Shown: one piece after another, positions 1-8,306 of the stretch
How the letters are laid out: each line of letters begins with the position of its first letter
Position numbering within the stretch: the stretch's first letter is position 1
Origin: JBFMAI01 sp040755725
Lineage (GTDB): Bacteria > Planctomycetota > Phycisphaerae > UBA1845 > Fen-1342
Direction of reading: 5' to 3'
Length of the DNA: 64,000 nt
Assembly: GCA_040755725.1 (NCBI GenBank)
Contig: JBFMAI010000040.1
Span: 372,001 to 436,000 of the forward strand
Program-made: the position numbers and the translations under genes
The notes under the pieces: generated by a model
What the model was told of the DNA's origin: nothing
What the model saw: only the letters and a program-made list of their open reading frames with translations
The model's database searches: none

Positions 1-2421
1 GTCCTCCGCCAGCGATTGCTCCACGGCCCGCAGCGAGCTCGCCCAGTCTTCCGGCAGGCTCGCCTCCAGACTCTGCGCCTCCAACCCACCGATGATCGTG
101 TCCACACGCCGTCGCAGGTCCGCATCCGCGTCGTCGGTCGCCGGGCCGAAGCGGGCCATTTGCTCGACGGCGGTGATCGCCGCGCGCCATTGCCGCTGCT
201 CGATCGCGCGAGCGTAGGTGCGGCCGACCAGTTCCAGCAGCAGACCTTCCGGGGTCGACTGAGCGAGCGACGCCAGCACCACCGCCCACCGGCGTGCCTC
301 CCGAAACTGCGGATCATCCCGCAGACGTTGCTGCAACTCCGCCGTCAGTTGCTCGAACACGGCCTGAACGCCGGCCTGCCGCCCGCCAAGCTGCGCGTAA
401 GAATCAAGGTACTCGACCGCCCCGGCCGGGTCGCCCTGCTGCACCGCGGCGGCGGCCAACTGCGGCAACCGCCGGTATTGCCACTGTCGCACGCCCACGT
501 ACGGCCCCACCAGGAGCAGCACAACGCCGACACCCACCGCGATCATCGTGCGGCGTTGCCGCGCGCGGGCCGCCCGCTCCCGCTGCGCCGCCTCCTCTTC
601 CTCCCGCCGCTGCTGCGCGAGGATTGCCTGGTAGCGTTCTTCGACCTGGGCCCGCAGCCGATCAATGATCTGCCGGGCGCGCGCCGTGGTGCAGCGCTCG
701 TGCAGCCGGTTCAGTTGCGACAGGGCCACCACGGGGGACTGCCCGTCCGGCCCGCGCTGCAGCTCCTGCAACGCCGGCACAAGCTGGGCCATCTCCATCC
801 CCTCCATGATCTGCTGCAACTCCTGCTCCGAGGCCCAGGAACGGCCGGCGGCATGCGCCTCGCTGAAGCGAATGTGGGCGAGGTTGTAATCCTGACGGCG
901 ATACGCCTCCACCGCGGCCTGCATCAGCCCCTGAAGCCACTGCCGGCGGGCCTGCGGGATCAGCCATTTCAGCGCGGTGGCCTCGGCGTTGTGCGGGTCG
1001 ATTCGCAGGACCTGCGCACACTTCTCCTCGGCCGTGTCGAAGTGGTACGTCTTGATGTCGTTGCGCGCCGTCGTCAGCAGCGTCACGATCTGTCGGGCCT
1101 GGAGCTCCTCCTCGCACTTGCGAATCTGCGCCGTGGCCTCACGATCTCCCGGCGCGATGGTCAGCAGCTCCCGCCACGCGTCGATCGCCTTGCGCAACGC
1201 CCCCGTCGCCGCCAGGCTGTTGGCCTGCGTGCGCAGTTGGGTCATCCGTTCCAGACGGTGCCGCAAGTCCGCCGCGGCCCGACGCGCGTCGGCGTGCTCC
1301 GGCTCCAGTTCCAGCACCGCCTCGTACTGCCGCAGGGCCTGGTCATCCAACCCGCGGTAGTGCAGGTCGCGGGCGCTCTCCAGCAACTCGGTCACCTGCC
1401 GGGCCCGCTGCAACGCGAACCCGCACGCCCCGCAGAACTCCACGTCGCTGGCGATCTGGCGGCCGCATTGCGGACAGGCCACCAGACGTGCCGGCGCGAC
1501 CTCCGTCTGCGCGGCCACCACGATGTTGCCCAACGCGGCCGCCAGGTCTTCCGCGCTCGCGTACCGGCGCGCCGGGTCCCGGTCCAGCGCCTTGTGCAAC
1601 ACGGGGCGGATCGGCGGCGGCAATTCGGCCTCGGGCGACTCGCCCGGGGCTTGGCCGGTCAGCGCGAAGTGCAGGGTGGCGGCCAGAGCGTACAAGTCGG
1701 CCTGAGCACCCGGGAGCTGCGCGCCGCGGGCCACCTCGGGCGGCGCGTATTTCGCCGGGTCTCCGACCTCGGGCCTGCCCGGCAAGTCCCGGATCAGCCA
1801 GCCGAGCCCGAAGTCGACCAGCTTGGCGACCCCGTCTTCCCCGACCAACACGTTGCCCGGCCGGATGTCGCCGTGAACCACGCCTTGACGGTGCGCCAGC
1901 CCCAGGGCGCTGCACAATTGTCGACCCAGTTCGAGGACCTCGGCGAGCGGCCGTGACCCCGCCTCGGCCACCCACCCGGCCAGCGTGGGGCCGGCCACGT
2001 ACTCCATCGTGATGAAGTGACCGGCTTCATCGCGGTCGATGTCGTAGACCTGCACGATGTTGTAATGGTTCAGCGTGGCCAGCGCCCGAACCTGCTCGAT
2101 CAGCTTGATGAGCTGGGGCGTGTCGTTCAGCAACTCCCCCCGAATCCGTCGCAACGCCACCACCCGCCCCAGCCGACGGTCCCGCGCGCGAAACACGGTC
2201 CCGAGCCGCCCCTCCCCCACCTTCTCCATCACGTCGTAGCGCTGGCGGGTGGACTTCTCAAACAGGCGGTCGATGTCCTCGGCCACCGCGAGCGTCGCCG
2301 TCTCGTCAAACGACAACGCGACCTGCTTCTCGTCCAACTCACCCGAACCGGGGCCGCGCGCAGGCAGGCTGACCGGCTCACCCGCGGCCGGCGACGGCGA
2401 TCCTGAGGCGGAAGGCTCCAT
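1..2421 (-). CDS. Serine/threonine kinase-like membrane protein with zinc ribbon and TPR region (3' end outside window)
   Basis: The start is the ATG at 2421; 807 codons are visible and the frame is still open at base 1. Residues about 55-310 follow the eukaryotic-like kinase fold: a glycine loop GEGRLG, a candidate helix-C Glu, the catalytic loop HGDIRPGN, DFG and an APPE segment. Two lysines expected in active kinases are Arg here: the VAIK lysine (VALR, R91) and the lysine of the HRDLKxxN loop. A double CxxC zinc ribbon (CPQCG...CGACG) follows, then helical TPR-like repeats and one transmembrane helix after a charged RQRR run. Planctomycete genomes carry many such kinases, presumably for signalling, with the kinase domain in the cytoplasm. 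The Arg substitutions leave open whether it is a pseudokinase. Substrate unknown. Confidence 0.85.
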   Translation of the reverse strand, partial: MEPSASGSPSPAAGEPVSLPARGPGSGELDEKQVALSFDETATLAVAEDIDRLFEKSTRQRYDVMEKVGEGRLGTVFRARDRRLGRVVALRRIRGELLNDTPQLIKLIEQVRALATLNHYNIVQVYDIDRDEAGHFITMEYVAGPTLAGWVAEAGSRPLAEVLELGRQLCSALGLAHRQGVVHGDIRPGNVLVGEDGVAKLVDFGLGWLIRDLPGRPEVGDPAKYAPPEVARGAQLPGAQADLYALAATLHFALTGQAPGESPEAELPPPIRPVLHKALDRDPARRYASAEDLAAALGNIVVAAQTEVAPARLVACPQCGRQIASDVEFCGACGFALQRARQVTELLESARDLHYRGLDDQALRQYEAVLELEPEHADARRAAADLRHRLERMTQLRTQANSLAATGALRKAIDAWRELLTIAPGDREATAQIRKCEEELQARQIVTLLTTARNDIKTYHFDTAEEKCAQVLRIDPHNAEATALKWLIPQARRQWLQGLMQAAVEAYRRQDYNLAHIRFSEAHAAGRSWASEQELQQIMEGMEMAQLVPALQELQRGPDGQSPVVALSQLNRLHERCTTARARQIIDRLRAQVEERYQAILAQQRREEEEAAQRERAARARQRRTMIAVGVGVVLLLVGPYVGVRQWQYRRLPQLAAAAVQQGDPAGAVEYLDSYAQLGGRQAGVQAVFEQLTAELQQRLRDDPQFREARRWAVVLASLAQSTPEGLLLELVGRTYARAIEQRQWRAAITAVEQMARFGPATDDADADLRRRVDTIIGGLEAQSLEASLPEDWASSLRAVEQSLAED

Positions 2422-2683
2422 CACCACGAGACTTGCGCACCCACCAGGGGCCTCGGGGCACGCCCGCCGAGGTCCGCTTGCCATGCGCTCCCACGTTTAT
2501 TCTCGGGCACCCCGCGCGTCCTTGCAAGGAACTTCGACTTCTTCCGACAACCCCGGCCCGACGGCGCGAGCGATTTGTACCGGTTCGCCGAAGAGCTCGT
2601 TGCGAGAGGGGCGCCGACTCACCGCTACCGCACGCCGTCCCCGCGGGGGGCGCAACGCAACGTGCTGGTCAAGATGCGGCGTT

Positions 2684-2729
2684 ACAGCGGGCGACCGGGC
2701 TCGAACCGGCAACGTTCAGCTTGGAAGGC
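2684..2729 (+). repeat. attL core, left 46 bp direct repeat
   Basis: The 46 bases are identical to 12965-13010. This copy holds only nucleotides 30-73 of the tRNA-Gly gene plus two flanking bases, so it is the displaced 3' fragment. The 5' part of the tRNA is absent here. The identity begins at the anticodon-loop side of the tRNA, a usual crossover place for tRNA-targeting tyrosine recombinases. Confidence 0.93.
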
Positions 2730-3284
2730 ACACGGTCGCGCACGGAAGCCACACAACCGCAAGAGCTTACGGACGCTTCGACGAACGCTTGTACCAACGC
2801 TTGTACCGACGGGCCGGAAATCGGACACGGCGGGCCGGCTAAGGCGACGCCGGCAACTGTGGCCGGTGCGCCCCTTGCGGATGCCAGCCGCATTGCCAAC
2901 CTTGACGGGCTTGAGGCGGTAATTCGGGCGTGGCCAACGCTCGGAGCCAATTCGCGAAGTGCAATCCTGGAAATCATCAGCCGCGATGACCGCTGGCGCG
3001 AATTCGTGGCGTGGGCCGGCCAGGCAGCCGCGAAGTTAATTGCGGAAGCGCTGCAAGCCGGCTGGCGATTTAAGGGCAAGCCGCGACCGGCCAAAACCGG
3101 AAGCTGGTACCTGAGTTTCGAATGCGCTGGCCGAAAGCTCACGGTTCGACTAGCGAATCACCATCGGCCGCTACGGAACGTCTTAAGCATCGTTTGGGAT
3201 CGAGGGCATGAGAAGGCGATTGAAGCCGCGGTGCGCAGCCTGCGAATGCCAACTGTTGACATGGCCAGCGCGGCGACGGGGTAA
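2730..3284 (+). CDS. Orphan reading frame at left end; would be the C-terminal tail of the integrase in the excised circle
   Basis: These 184 codons stay open from the attL core to a stop at 3282-3284. The only upstream start is a TTG in host DNA at 2433, which would add an unconvincing host-derived N-terminus. The frame is the same as the integrase frame at the right end: the core is read as RATGLEPATFSLEG in both. Joining 13010 to 2730 therefore extends the integrase by 184 residues. The tail starts with repeated T-N-A-C units from 12 bp DNA repeats, then has a helical part (about LDGLEAVIRAWPTL) and a compact basic part (GSWYLSFECAGRKLTVRLA). I recognise no known domain. When integrated it probably has no translation start of its own. 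Confidence 0.6.
   Translation, partial: TRSRTEATQPQELTDASTNACTNACTDGPEIGHGGPAKATPATVAGAPLADASRIANLDGLEAVIRAWPTLGANSRSAILEIISRDDRWREFVAWAGQAAAKLIAEALQAGWRFKGKPRPAKTGSWYLSFECAGRKLTVRLANHHRPLRNVLSIVWDRGHEKAIEAAVRSLRMPTVDMASAATG
2773..2808 (+). repeat. Three tandem 12 bp units, candidate integrase arm-type sites (left)
   Basis: The units are ACGCTTCGACGA, ACGCTTGTACCA and ACGCTTGTACCG, starting 44 bp inside attL. The CTTGTACC core recurs as a pair with the same 12 bp period near the right end (12816-12839), in the same orientation. Short tandem repeats flanking a core are typical arm-type binding sites of tyrosine integrases; that role is inferred here. Confidence 0.6.
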
Positions 3285-3573
3285 ATGGCATGTACCGCTC
3301 GCAAGGTTCAAGCCGACTTGTGGAGGCCCCACCAAACGGGCGGAAACGGCCCTGCAAGCCGCGCAATGCGGGCTGGCCGACCGACCCTACCGGACGGCAC
3401 CTTGAACGCGCCAGCGGGCCACGGAACGCGAAATACGGGCATTTGTGCCAATGTGCGACAGGGCTTGACGTGCTGACGTGGCGGGCATCTCGGTGTTCAC
3501 GGGTCCTTCCAGACGGTGAGCGCTTCCCGACCGCCGCGGGAACAGCCGCCGTACGGCTTTGAATCGTAAGTCT

Positions 3574-5700
3574 ATGTTGCAGCAGCACTATCGAAACAAG
3601 CTCAGCGCGGACAACGCGACAAACCTGCTTCGCAGCCGCTTGGGGCGGGATATTGCCGCGGACTACCCGGCGCCGGGCGACCTGGAACGCCGCGCTGCGT
3701 GTGAGCGGGACTTCCGCCGCTTCTGTGAAACCTACTTCCCGGCGGCGTTTTCGCTGCCGTGGTCGGACGATCACCTTCGCGTAATCAGCCGGATTCAATC
3801 CGCGGTGCTCGACGGCGGGCTTTTCGCCCTGGCGATGCCGCGGGGTTCCGGGAAATCGGCGATGTGCGAGCGAGCGGCGCTGTGGGCGCTGCTGTACGGG
3901 CATCGGCGGTTCGTCTGCCTGATCGGAGCGACCGAAGCCGCGGCCGAAGTGACGCTCGAACACCTGAAAACCGAACTGGCGTTCAACGATGCCTTGGCCG
4001 CGGACTTCCGCCAAGTGTGCTACCCGATCCGGCGGCTTGAGAATAACGCCCGGAAGTGCATCGGCCAACTGTTCGACGGCCAACAGACACGAATCACCTG
4101 GGCCGCGAAGCGACTGACATTCCCGACGATGCCTGACCGTGCGTGCGACGGACGGAACGTAAGCGGCTCGACGGTGACGGTGGCCGGGCTCACGGGCGCG
4201 CTGCGCGGTCAATCGCATACGCTCGCCAGCGGGGAAATCATCCGGCCCGAGCTGGTGATTCTCGACGATCCGCAGACCCGCGAATCCGCAAACTCGCCGT
4301 CGCAATGCGCCGAGCGCGTCGCAATCGTGACGGGCGACGTGCTCGGCATGGCCGGCCCGGGGCGGAAGATTGCGGCGATGATGCCTTGCACCGTGATTCG
4401 GGAAGGCGACCTGGCCGACCAATTGCTTGATCGGGAGCGGAACCCGCAATGGCAAGGCGAGCGTACCAAGGCCGTCTATGCGTGGCCGAAGTGCGAAAAG
4501 CTGTGGGAAACGTACCGCAAGCTGAGGGCTGAGGGGCTGCGCCGCAACGGCGACACGACCGAAGCCACCGACTACTACCGCCACAACCGCGAAGCGATGG
4601 ACGCCGGCGCTGTGGTCGCGTGGCCGGCGCGATACAACGAAAATGAGCTTTCGGCGGTGCAGCACATGATGAACCTTCGGGCGGACCTGGGCGACGAAGC
4701 GTTCTCGGCCGAGTACCAGAACGAGCCGCTTCGCGTCGAAGCGGACGCCATGCCGACGCTGACCGCCGCGGCGGTGGCGGGCAAGCTCAACGGCGTCAAG
4801 CGCGGCATTGTGCCGCGACAGGCGGAACACCTGACGGCGTTCGTCGATGTTCACGACGCGCTGTTGTTCTGGTCCGTGGTCGCATGGTCGGGCGACTTCA
4901 CCGGCTGGATCGTGGACTACGGTACATACCCCGGCCAACGCCGACGGACTTTCACACTGCGGAAGGCGGCGCCGACGCTGGCGAGCGTGTCCGCGGGCGC
5001 CGGCCGCGAAGGGGCGATTCTGGCGGGGCTGTCGGCACTGGCTGATTCGCTACTCGGCCGTGAATGGAACCGCGAAGATGGAGCCACGATGCGCGTCGGG
5101 CGCTGCCTGATTGACGCCGGCTACGTGCCGGACACCGTGTACGACTTCTGCCGACGCTCAGACCATGCCGCGGTGTTGCTGGCATCGCGGGGCGTGGGTA
5201 TCGGGGCGGCGGGGCGTCCGATGAGCGAGTACCAGCGCAAGCCGGGCGAGCGGTTCGGCTGGAACTGGCTTGTGACACGTACCGCGAACCGCGCCGCGCA
5301 GTACGTCCGGTTCGACTCGAATCACTGGAAATCGTTTGTTCATGCCCGGCTTGCCGTCACGCTCGGCGATGCCGGGGCCCTGACGTTGTACGGCCGGGAT
5401 GCCGAGCATCACCGGCTACTAGCCGAGCACGTAACGGCCGAAGCACCGACCCGCGTTTCGGCCAACGGGCGCACCGTCGATGAATGGCGGCTGCGGCCGG
5501 GCTGCGCGGATAATCACTGGTTCGATTGCGTGGTAGGATGCGCTGTGGCCGCGTCGATACTCGGGGCGGTGCTGCCCGGCTCGGGCATGAACGCTCAGGC
5601 GGCGAAGCGGCTGCGCATTCGCCTTTCGGACTTGCAGCGCGAACGTTGGTCGTATGCCGAAGGGCGTGCGGCTTGGAGAATGACGGCAGGATTACGATGA
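3574..5700 (+). CDS. Phage terminase large subunit-like packaging ATPase/nuclease
   Basis: The protein has 708 residues from the ATG; an in-frame TTG at 3559 would add five. Terminase large subunits pump DNA into proheads and cut it. Residues 88-95 give a Walker A (MPRGSGKS), 226-235 a Walker B (LVILDDPQ), and the C-terminal half has the acidic pattern of an RNase H-like nuclease (FVDVHD near 424, LIDAGY, then NHWFDC close to the end). Size and layout resemble GpA-type terminases. The stop overlaps the next start as ATGA. No small terminase, portal or capsid gene follows, which is unusual. A DNA-mobilising ATPase/nuclease outside packaging is a less likely alternative. Confidence 0.82.
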   Translation: MLQQHYRNKLSADNATNLLRSRLGRDIAADYPAPGDLERRAACERDFRRFCETYFPAAFSLPWSDDHLRVISRIQSAVLDGGLFALAMPRGSGKSAMCERAALWALLYGHRRFVCLIGATEAAAEVTLEHLKTELAFNDALAADFRQVCYPIRRLENNARKCIGQLFDGQQTRITWAAKRLTFPTMPDRACDGRNVSGSTVTVAGLTGALRGQSHTLASGEIIRPELVILDDPQTRESANSPSQCAERVAIVTGDVLGMAGPGRKIAAMMPCTVIREGDLADQLLDRERNPQWQGERTKAVYAWPKCEKLWETYRKLRAEGLRRNGDTTEATDYYRHNREAMDAGAVVAWPARYNENELSAVQHMMNLRADLGDEAFSAEYQNEPLRVEADAMPTLTAAAVAGKLNGVKRGIVPRQAEHLTAFVDVHDALLFWSVVAWSGDFTGWIVDYGTYPGQRRRTFTLRKAAPTLASVSAGAGREGAILAGLSALADSLLGREWNREDGATMRVGRCLIDAGYVPDTVYDFCRRSDHAAVLLASRGVGIGAAGRPMSEYQRKPGERFGWNWLVTRTANRAAQYVRFDSNHWKSFVHARLAVTLGDAGALTLYGRDAEHHRLLAEHVTAEAPTRVSANGRTVDEWRLRPGCADNHWFDCVVGCAVAASILGAVLPGSGMNAQAAKRLRIRLSDLQRERWSYAEGRAAWRMTAGLR

Positions 5701-5885
5701 ACCATACGACTCTCAAGACAACGGATTTGAAGGCGCCGCATTGCGACCGCGGGTTGCGGTGCCTCAAGTGCGGCTGTGAATACCTTCGGGTTGTTTATAC
5801 GAGGCACCGACACGATCATGTTTTGCGGCTACGGGAATGCCGCAACTGTGGCCGGCGGATGCTGACCAGAGAACGGATCGAATGA
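5697..5885 (+). CDS. Small zinc-ribbon protein (NrdR-like or Ogr/Delta-like arrangement)
   Basis: The 62-residue protein starts at the ATG overlapping the terminase stop (ATGA), so translation is probably coupled. It has C22-x2-C25 and C48-x2-C51 separated by an Arg-rich stretch and ends T-R-E-R. The layout matches the N-terminal zinc ribbon of NrdR, and more loosely the Ogr/Delta activators of P2/P4-type phages and satellites. It is probably a DNA-binding regulator. Which family it belongs to cannot be settled by eye. Confidence 0.72.
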   Translation: MNHTTLKTTDLKAPHCDRGLRCLKCGCEYLRVVYTRHRHDHVLRLRECRNCGRRMLTRERIE

Positions 5886-5976
5886 ACTCCAACGCGGGCT
5901 AGGGTCGCCCCCGAAAAGCGGATTTCCCGACCGCCTGCCCGCGTTTCTTCCTTCGGGGCCGTGACGGGAAACGGCG

Positions 5977-6618
5977 ATGGACGAACTTTTCGACCGCATT
6001 CGTGCTGCTCAACCCAACCCGCTGTTGCTGACCGATGATGAACTTGCCCGGCTTGAGGCTTGGCTCAAAACGCACCGACGGCGCATGAGCATGTCGGAGA
6101 TGCAGCAGGCCGCACGCGGCGATGCCCGGCTGCGTACCAAGCTCGACGGCGAAAGCGGCTGGTGGGCGCACCTGAGATTCACGGCAGAGTACAACCGCAA
6201 TCGGCCAAAGGCGGCACCGTCGGCGGGCTCACAATTGCCGGACGCGCCGTCCGCGGAAGCTGTCTCACAAGGCGACAGACCCAACGAATGCGGCTACGTC
6301 GGATTGCCGGCCGACCTGGCGGCGTACGTGCCGGCGGCTGACATTCTGGCGAAACACACGCCGGCCGAGCTGAAGATTTCGATAAAGGAACTCGGGACGA
6401 TCCTTGAGGATTACCACACGAACCGTGTTCGCTGGACTCGCCCGCTTGGCAGGAATGGCCATCCGGTGCCGAACCGCCGAAATGTTCACCTGGGCGACTG
6501 GACGGCATACGTAAAACGGCGCTTGCCGGCTGAGGAAGACGGGTTCCCGCGGCTGACCGAAGCCGAGCTTGAACAGCGCAAGGCGGCGGTTCGCGACGCC
6601 AAACATACCGGAAAGTGA
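5977..6618 (+). CDS. Hypothetical protein of the integrative element
   Basis: The protein has 213 residues and starts 91 bp after the zinc-ribbon gene, with no strong Shine-Dalgarno. The first 60 residues are charged and helical, the middle is rich in Pro, Ala and Ser, and the C-terminal half (about 105-200) looks folded, with a segment NRRNVHLGDWTAYVKRRL that could be a DNA-binding helix. I do not recognise the family. Codon use matches the neighbours. Its stop lies inside the first copy of a GAAAGTGAC repeat that continues into the next intergenic region. Confidence 0.65.
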   Translation: MDELFDRIRAAQPNPLLLTDDELARLEAWLKTHRRRMSMSEMQQAARGDARLRTKLDGESGWWAHLRFTAEYNRNRPKAAPSAGSQLPDAPSAEAVSQGDRPNECGYVGLPADLAAYVPAADILAKHTPAELKISIKELGTILEDYHTNRVRWTRPLGRNGHPVPNRRNVHLGDWTAYVKRRLPAEEDGFPRLTEAELEQRKAAVRDAKHTGK

Positions 6619-6708
6619 CATTTTCCATTTCCCGCGCACTTCCGAAAGTGACGCTTTTTTGTCCATTCTGAGCTTGCTACGCAGGAAAGTGGCGTGGCGC
6701 CACTTTCC
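6611..6708 (+). promoter_or_regulatory. GAAAGTGRC repeats and 11 bp palindrome upstream of the AlpA-like gene
   Basis: GAAAGTGAC occurs at 6611 and 6644, and GAAAGTGGC at 6685 as the left half of a perfect inverted repeat: GGAAAGTGGCG at 6684-6694, a 3-base loop, then CGCCACTTTCC at 6698-6708. A degenerate inverted copy lies just downstream (CGCCATTTCC). The site ends 82 bp before the HTH gene. It may be an operator or an iteron-like site; a terminator is possible but there is no T-run after the stem. Confidence 0.55.
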
Positions 6709-6790
6709 TTCCACACACCGAAACGCCATTTCCTGTTGACTCGGTGCCAACGTCGGGCGGCATGGGGCCGCTCGCTTTGGAGAACCGAGC

Positions 6791-7057
6791 GTGAATACCA
6801 CACTCGAAAACGCGACCGACGGGCGGACCGTCGGGCCGGAGCCGCGGCCGGCCGTGACCGCGGAACTGCTGCGGCTTGAAGATGTCTGCGTGTTGCTGCG
6901 CACCACAAAGCGTAGCGTGTACCGGCTCTGTGACGCCGGCAAGATGCCGTTCGGGCTCAAGCTCAACGGTATGCGCCGCTGGCGCCGGGCCGAACTGATG
7001 GACTGGCTGGCCGCCGGCTGCCCGCCGGTGCGGTCGGCCAAGGGGGCGGTGCGATGA
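6791..7057 (+). CDS. AlpA/excisionase-type helix-turn-helix protein
   Basis: The protein has 88 residues, a GTG start and GGAG eight bases upstream. Residues about 28-70 form a MerR-like winged helix of the HTH_17 kind (LRLEDVCVLLRTTKRSVYRL, then MRRWRRAEL), typical of AlpA regulators and excisionases of integrative elements. It overlaps the next gene by ATGA and opens the replication gene run. Excisionase or activator of downstream genes are both plausible. Confidence 0.78.
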   Translation: MNTTLENATDGRTVGPEPRPAVTAELLRLEDVCVLLRTTKRSVYRLCDAGKMPFGLKLNGMRRWRRAELMDWLAAGCPPVRSAKGAVR

Positions 7058-7464
7058 ACCGGGCGACGATGACACCGACTGCCGACGGCGAAGCGCGCAA
7101 GCTCGACGCGCACGCGCTGCTTGAAGCTCGGCGCGAAGTGTACGTGCTTCGGGGGCGGCGGGCACTTTTGGGCGCACTACTCGCCGGCGGTGAGGCGACC
7201 GCCGACGACGTGCGCGGCGCGGTGGAACTACCGGATGCAATCAACCCCGTATGCCTGGGCGTGGTGCCGGGGCCGCTGGCGCGGGCGGGCATCATCGAGC
7301 GCGTCGGTTTCACCGAATCGCGTCGGCCGGACGCGCACGCCCGCCCGGTTTCGGTTTGGCGGCTGGCCGACCGCGCCGCGGCGCTGGGCTGGCTCGCCGC
7401 ACATCCCGACCGGCCGGACCCGACGCCCGCCGAAGCGGATGCCGTGCCGAGCTTGTTCGATTGA
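7054..7464 (+). CDS. Winged-helix-like hypothetical protein
   Basis: The protein has 136 residues and overlaps the AlpA-like gene (ATGA). Residues 25-105 have the helix-helix-helix-strand pattern of a winged helix (RALLGALLAGGEATADDVRG, then GPLARAGIIERVGF, then a variable loop and VSVWRLAD). Such domains often bind DNA in phage and plasmid replication or copy-control genes. No family name can be given from sequence alone. Confidence 0.62.
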   Translation: MNRATMTPTADGEARKLDAHALLEARREVYVLRGRRALLGALLAGGEATADDVRGAVELPDAINPVCLGVVPGPLARAGIIERVGFTESRRPDAHARPVSVWRLADRAAALGWLAAHPDRPDPTPAEADAVPSLFD

Positions 7465-7527
7465 GGAAAACGCGGCCCGCTCGACGTTGCCGCGTCGGCG
7501 GGCTCGCCCTGCAAAGGAAAGCCGTTC

Positions 7528-8073
7528 ATGTACTCGAATGATACTCAGCCGCGACGGCGGCTTACAGACATTCTTGCCAACGGGCAATGCGGCAATCTGC
7601 GCGATGCGTGGAACCGCACCGAAGCTGCGGCGGACTTCGCGCCGCTGCCGACCGGAACCTACCAATGCCACGTCCATAGCGTCGAACTGTTCAACGCCCG
7701 GACCGGAACGCCGGGCGTGAAGATTCGCTTCGACGTTTGCGAAGGCGAACACGCCGGACGGGCGCTGTTTCATGATTGCTGGCTCACGCCGGTGGCGCTG
7801 CCGCAGACGAAGCGCGACTGCCTCAAGCTCGGGCTCGACTCGCTGGACAAGCTCGAATCCGCGTCGGTTCCGCCGGGACGCATCCGGTGCAAGGTTCGCG
7901 TGGCGCTGCGCCGCAATGATGACGGCACGGAGTACAACCGGGTCGTCCGTTTCGACGTGGTTCGCATCGACGAACCCGAGCGCGACCCGTTCGCGCCGGC
8001 CGACGGTGCGGACGCGGGCGATGCGAGCTTCGATTTCGGGGGGAACGCCAAGCCGGAAGGGGGTGCATCGTGA
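7528..8073 (+). CDS. DUF669-like phage ssDNA-binding protein
   Basis: The protein has 181 residues and AAAGGAAA upstream of the ATG. The central part (PLPTGTYQCHVHSVEL, later VKIRFDVCEGEHAGR and ALFHDCWLTP) matches the beta-rich core of DUF669, a phage family found next to recombination and replication genes and considered to bind single-stranded DNA. The C-terminal 30 residues are acidic and end in a flexible Gly-rich tail, as in many SSB-like proteins. It precedes the primase and helicase genes, which fits a replication role. Confidence 0.7.
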   Translation: MYSNDTQPRRRLTDILANGQCGNLRDAWNRTEAAADFAPLPTGTYQCHVHSVELFNARTGTPGVKIRFDVCEGEHAGRALFHDCWLTPVALPQTKRDCLKLGLDSLDKLESASVPPGRIRCKVRVALRRNDDGTEYNRVVRFDVVRIDEPERDPFAPADGADAGDASFDFGGNAKPEGGAS

Positions 8074-8306
8074 ACCGCGAAGCACTCGCCGACGCCATAC
8101 GTTTCGCCGCTAAGGAACTCGGTAAAGAAGGCGCCGTCGGCCCGGGCGCAATCGAGCTTGTGGCCGTGTCGTTGCGCGATGGACTCGCCGACGTGGCCGC
8201 CGCGATTCGCGACCTGGCCGAAGCGAATCGGGCCAACCTGGGCGACGTGGCCGACCTGCTACGGTACCTGATCGAAGCTCAAGGGGCCGACCATGAATGC
8301 CGCTGA
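8070..8306 (+). CDS. Small helical hypothetical protein
   Basis: The 78-residue protein starts with GTG at 8070, overlapping the stop of the DUF669-like gene, and ends 14 bases inside the primase gene. It is almost wholly predicted helix, with two amphipathic stretches (LADAIRFAAKELG and VAAAIRDLAEANRANLGDVA). No family recognised. The double overlap argues that it is a real, translationally coupled gene. Confidence 0.55.
   Translation: MNREALADAIRFAAKELGKEGAVGPGAIELVAVSLRDGLADVAAAIRDLAEANRANLGDVADLLRYLIEAQGADHECR

Noticed and set aside
16..1956. Long plus-strand open frame over the kinase gene
   Set aside because: It is the complement of the kinase frame; its product is Arg/Leu-rich without domains, while the minus strand gives a clear kinase.
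2433..2729. Host-derived N-terminal part of the frame that continues to 3284
   Set aside because: It starts with TTG without Shine-Dalgarno, and its residues up to the core look like random GC-rich translation.
3139..4938. 599-codon minus-strand frame opposite the terminase
   Set aside because: No recognisable domain; the plus strand has Walker A, Walker B and nuclease motifs in the same place.
5526..5696. Upstream extension of the zinc-ribbon gene
   Set aside because: It lies wholly inside the terminase gene; the ATGA overlap start gives a compact protein.
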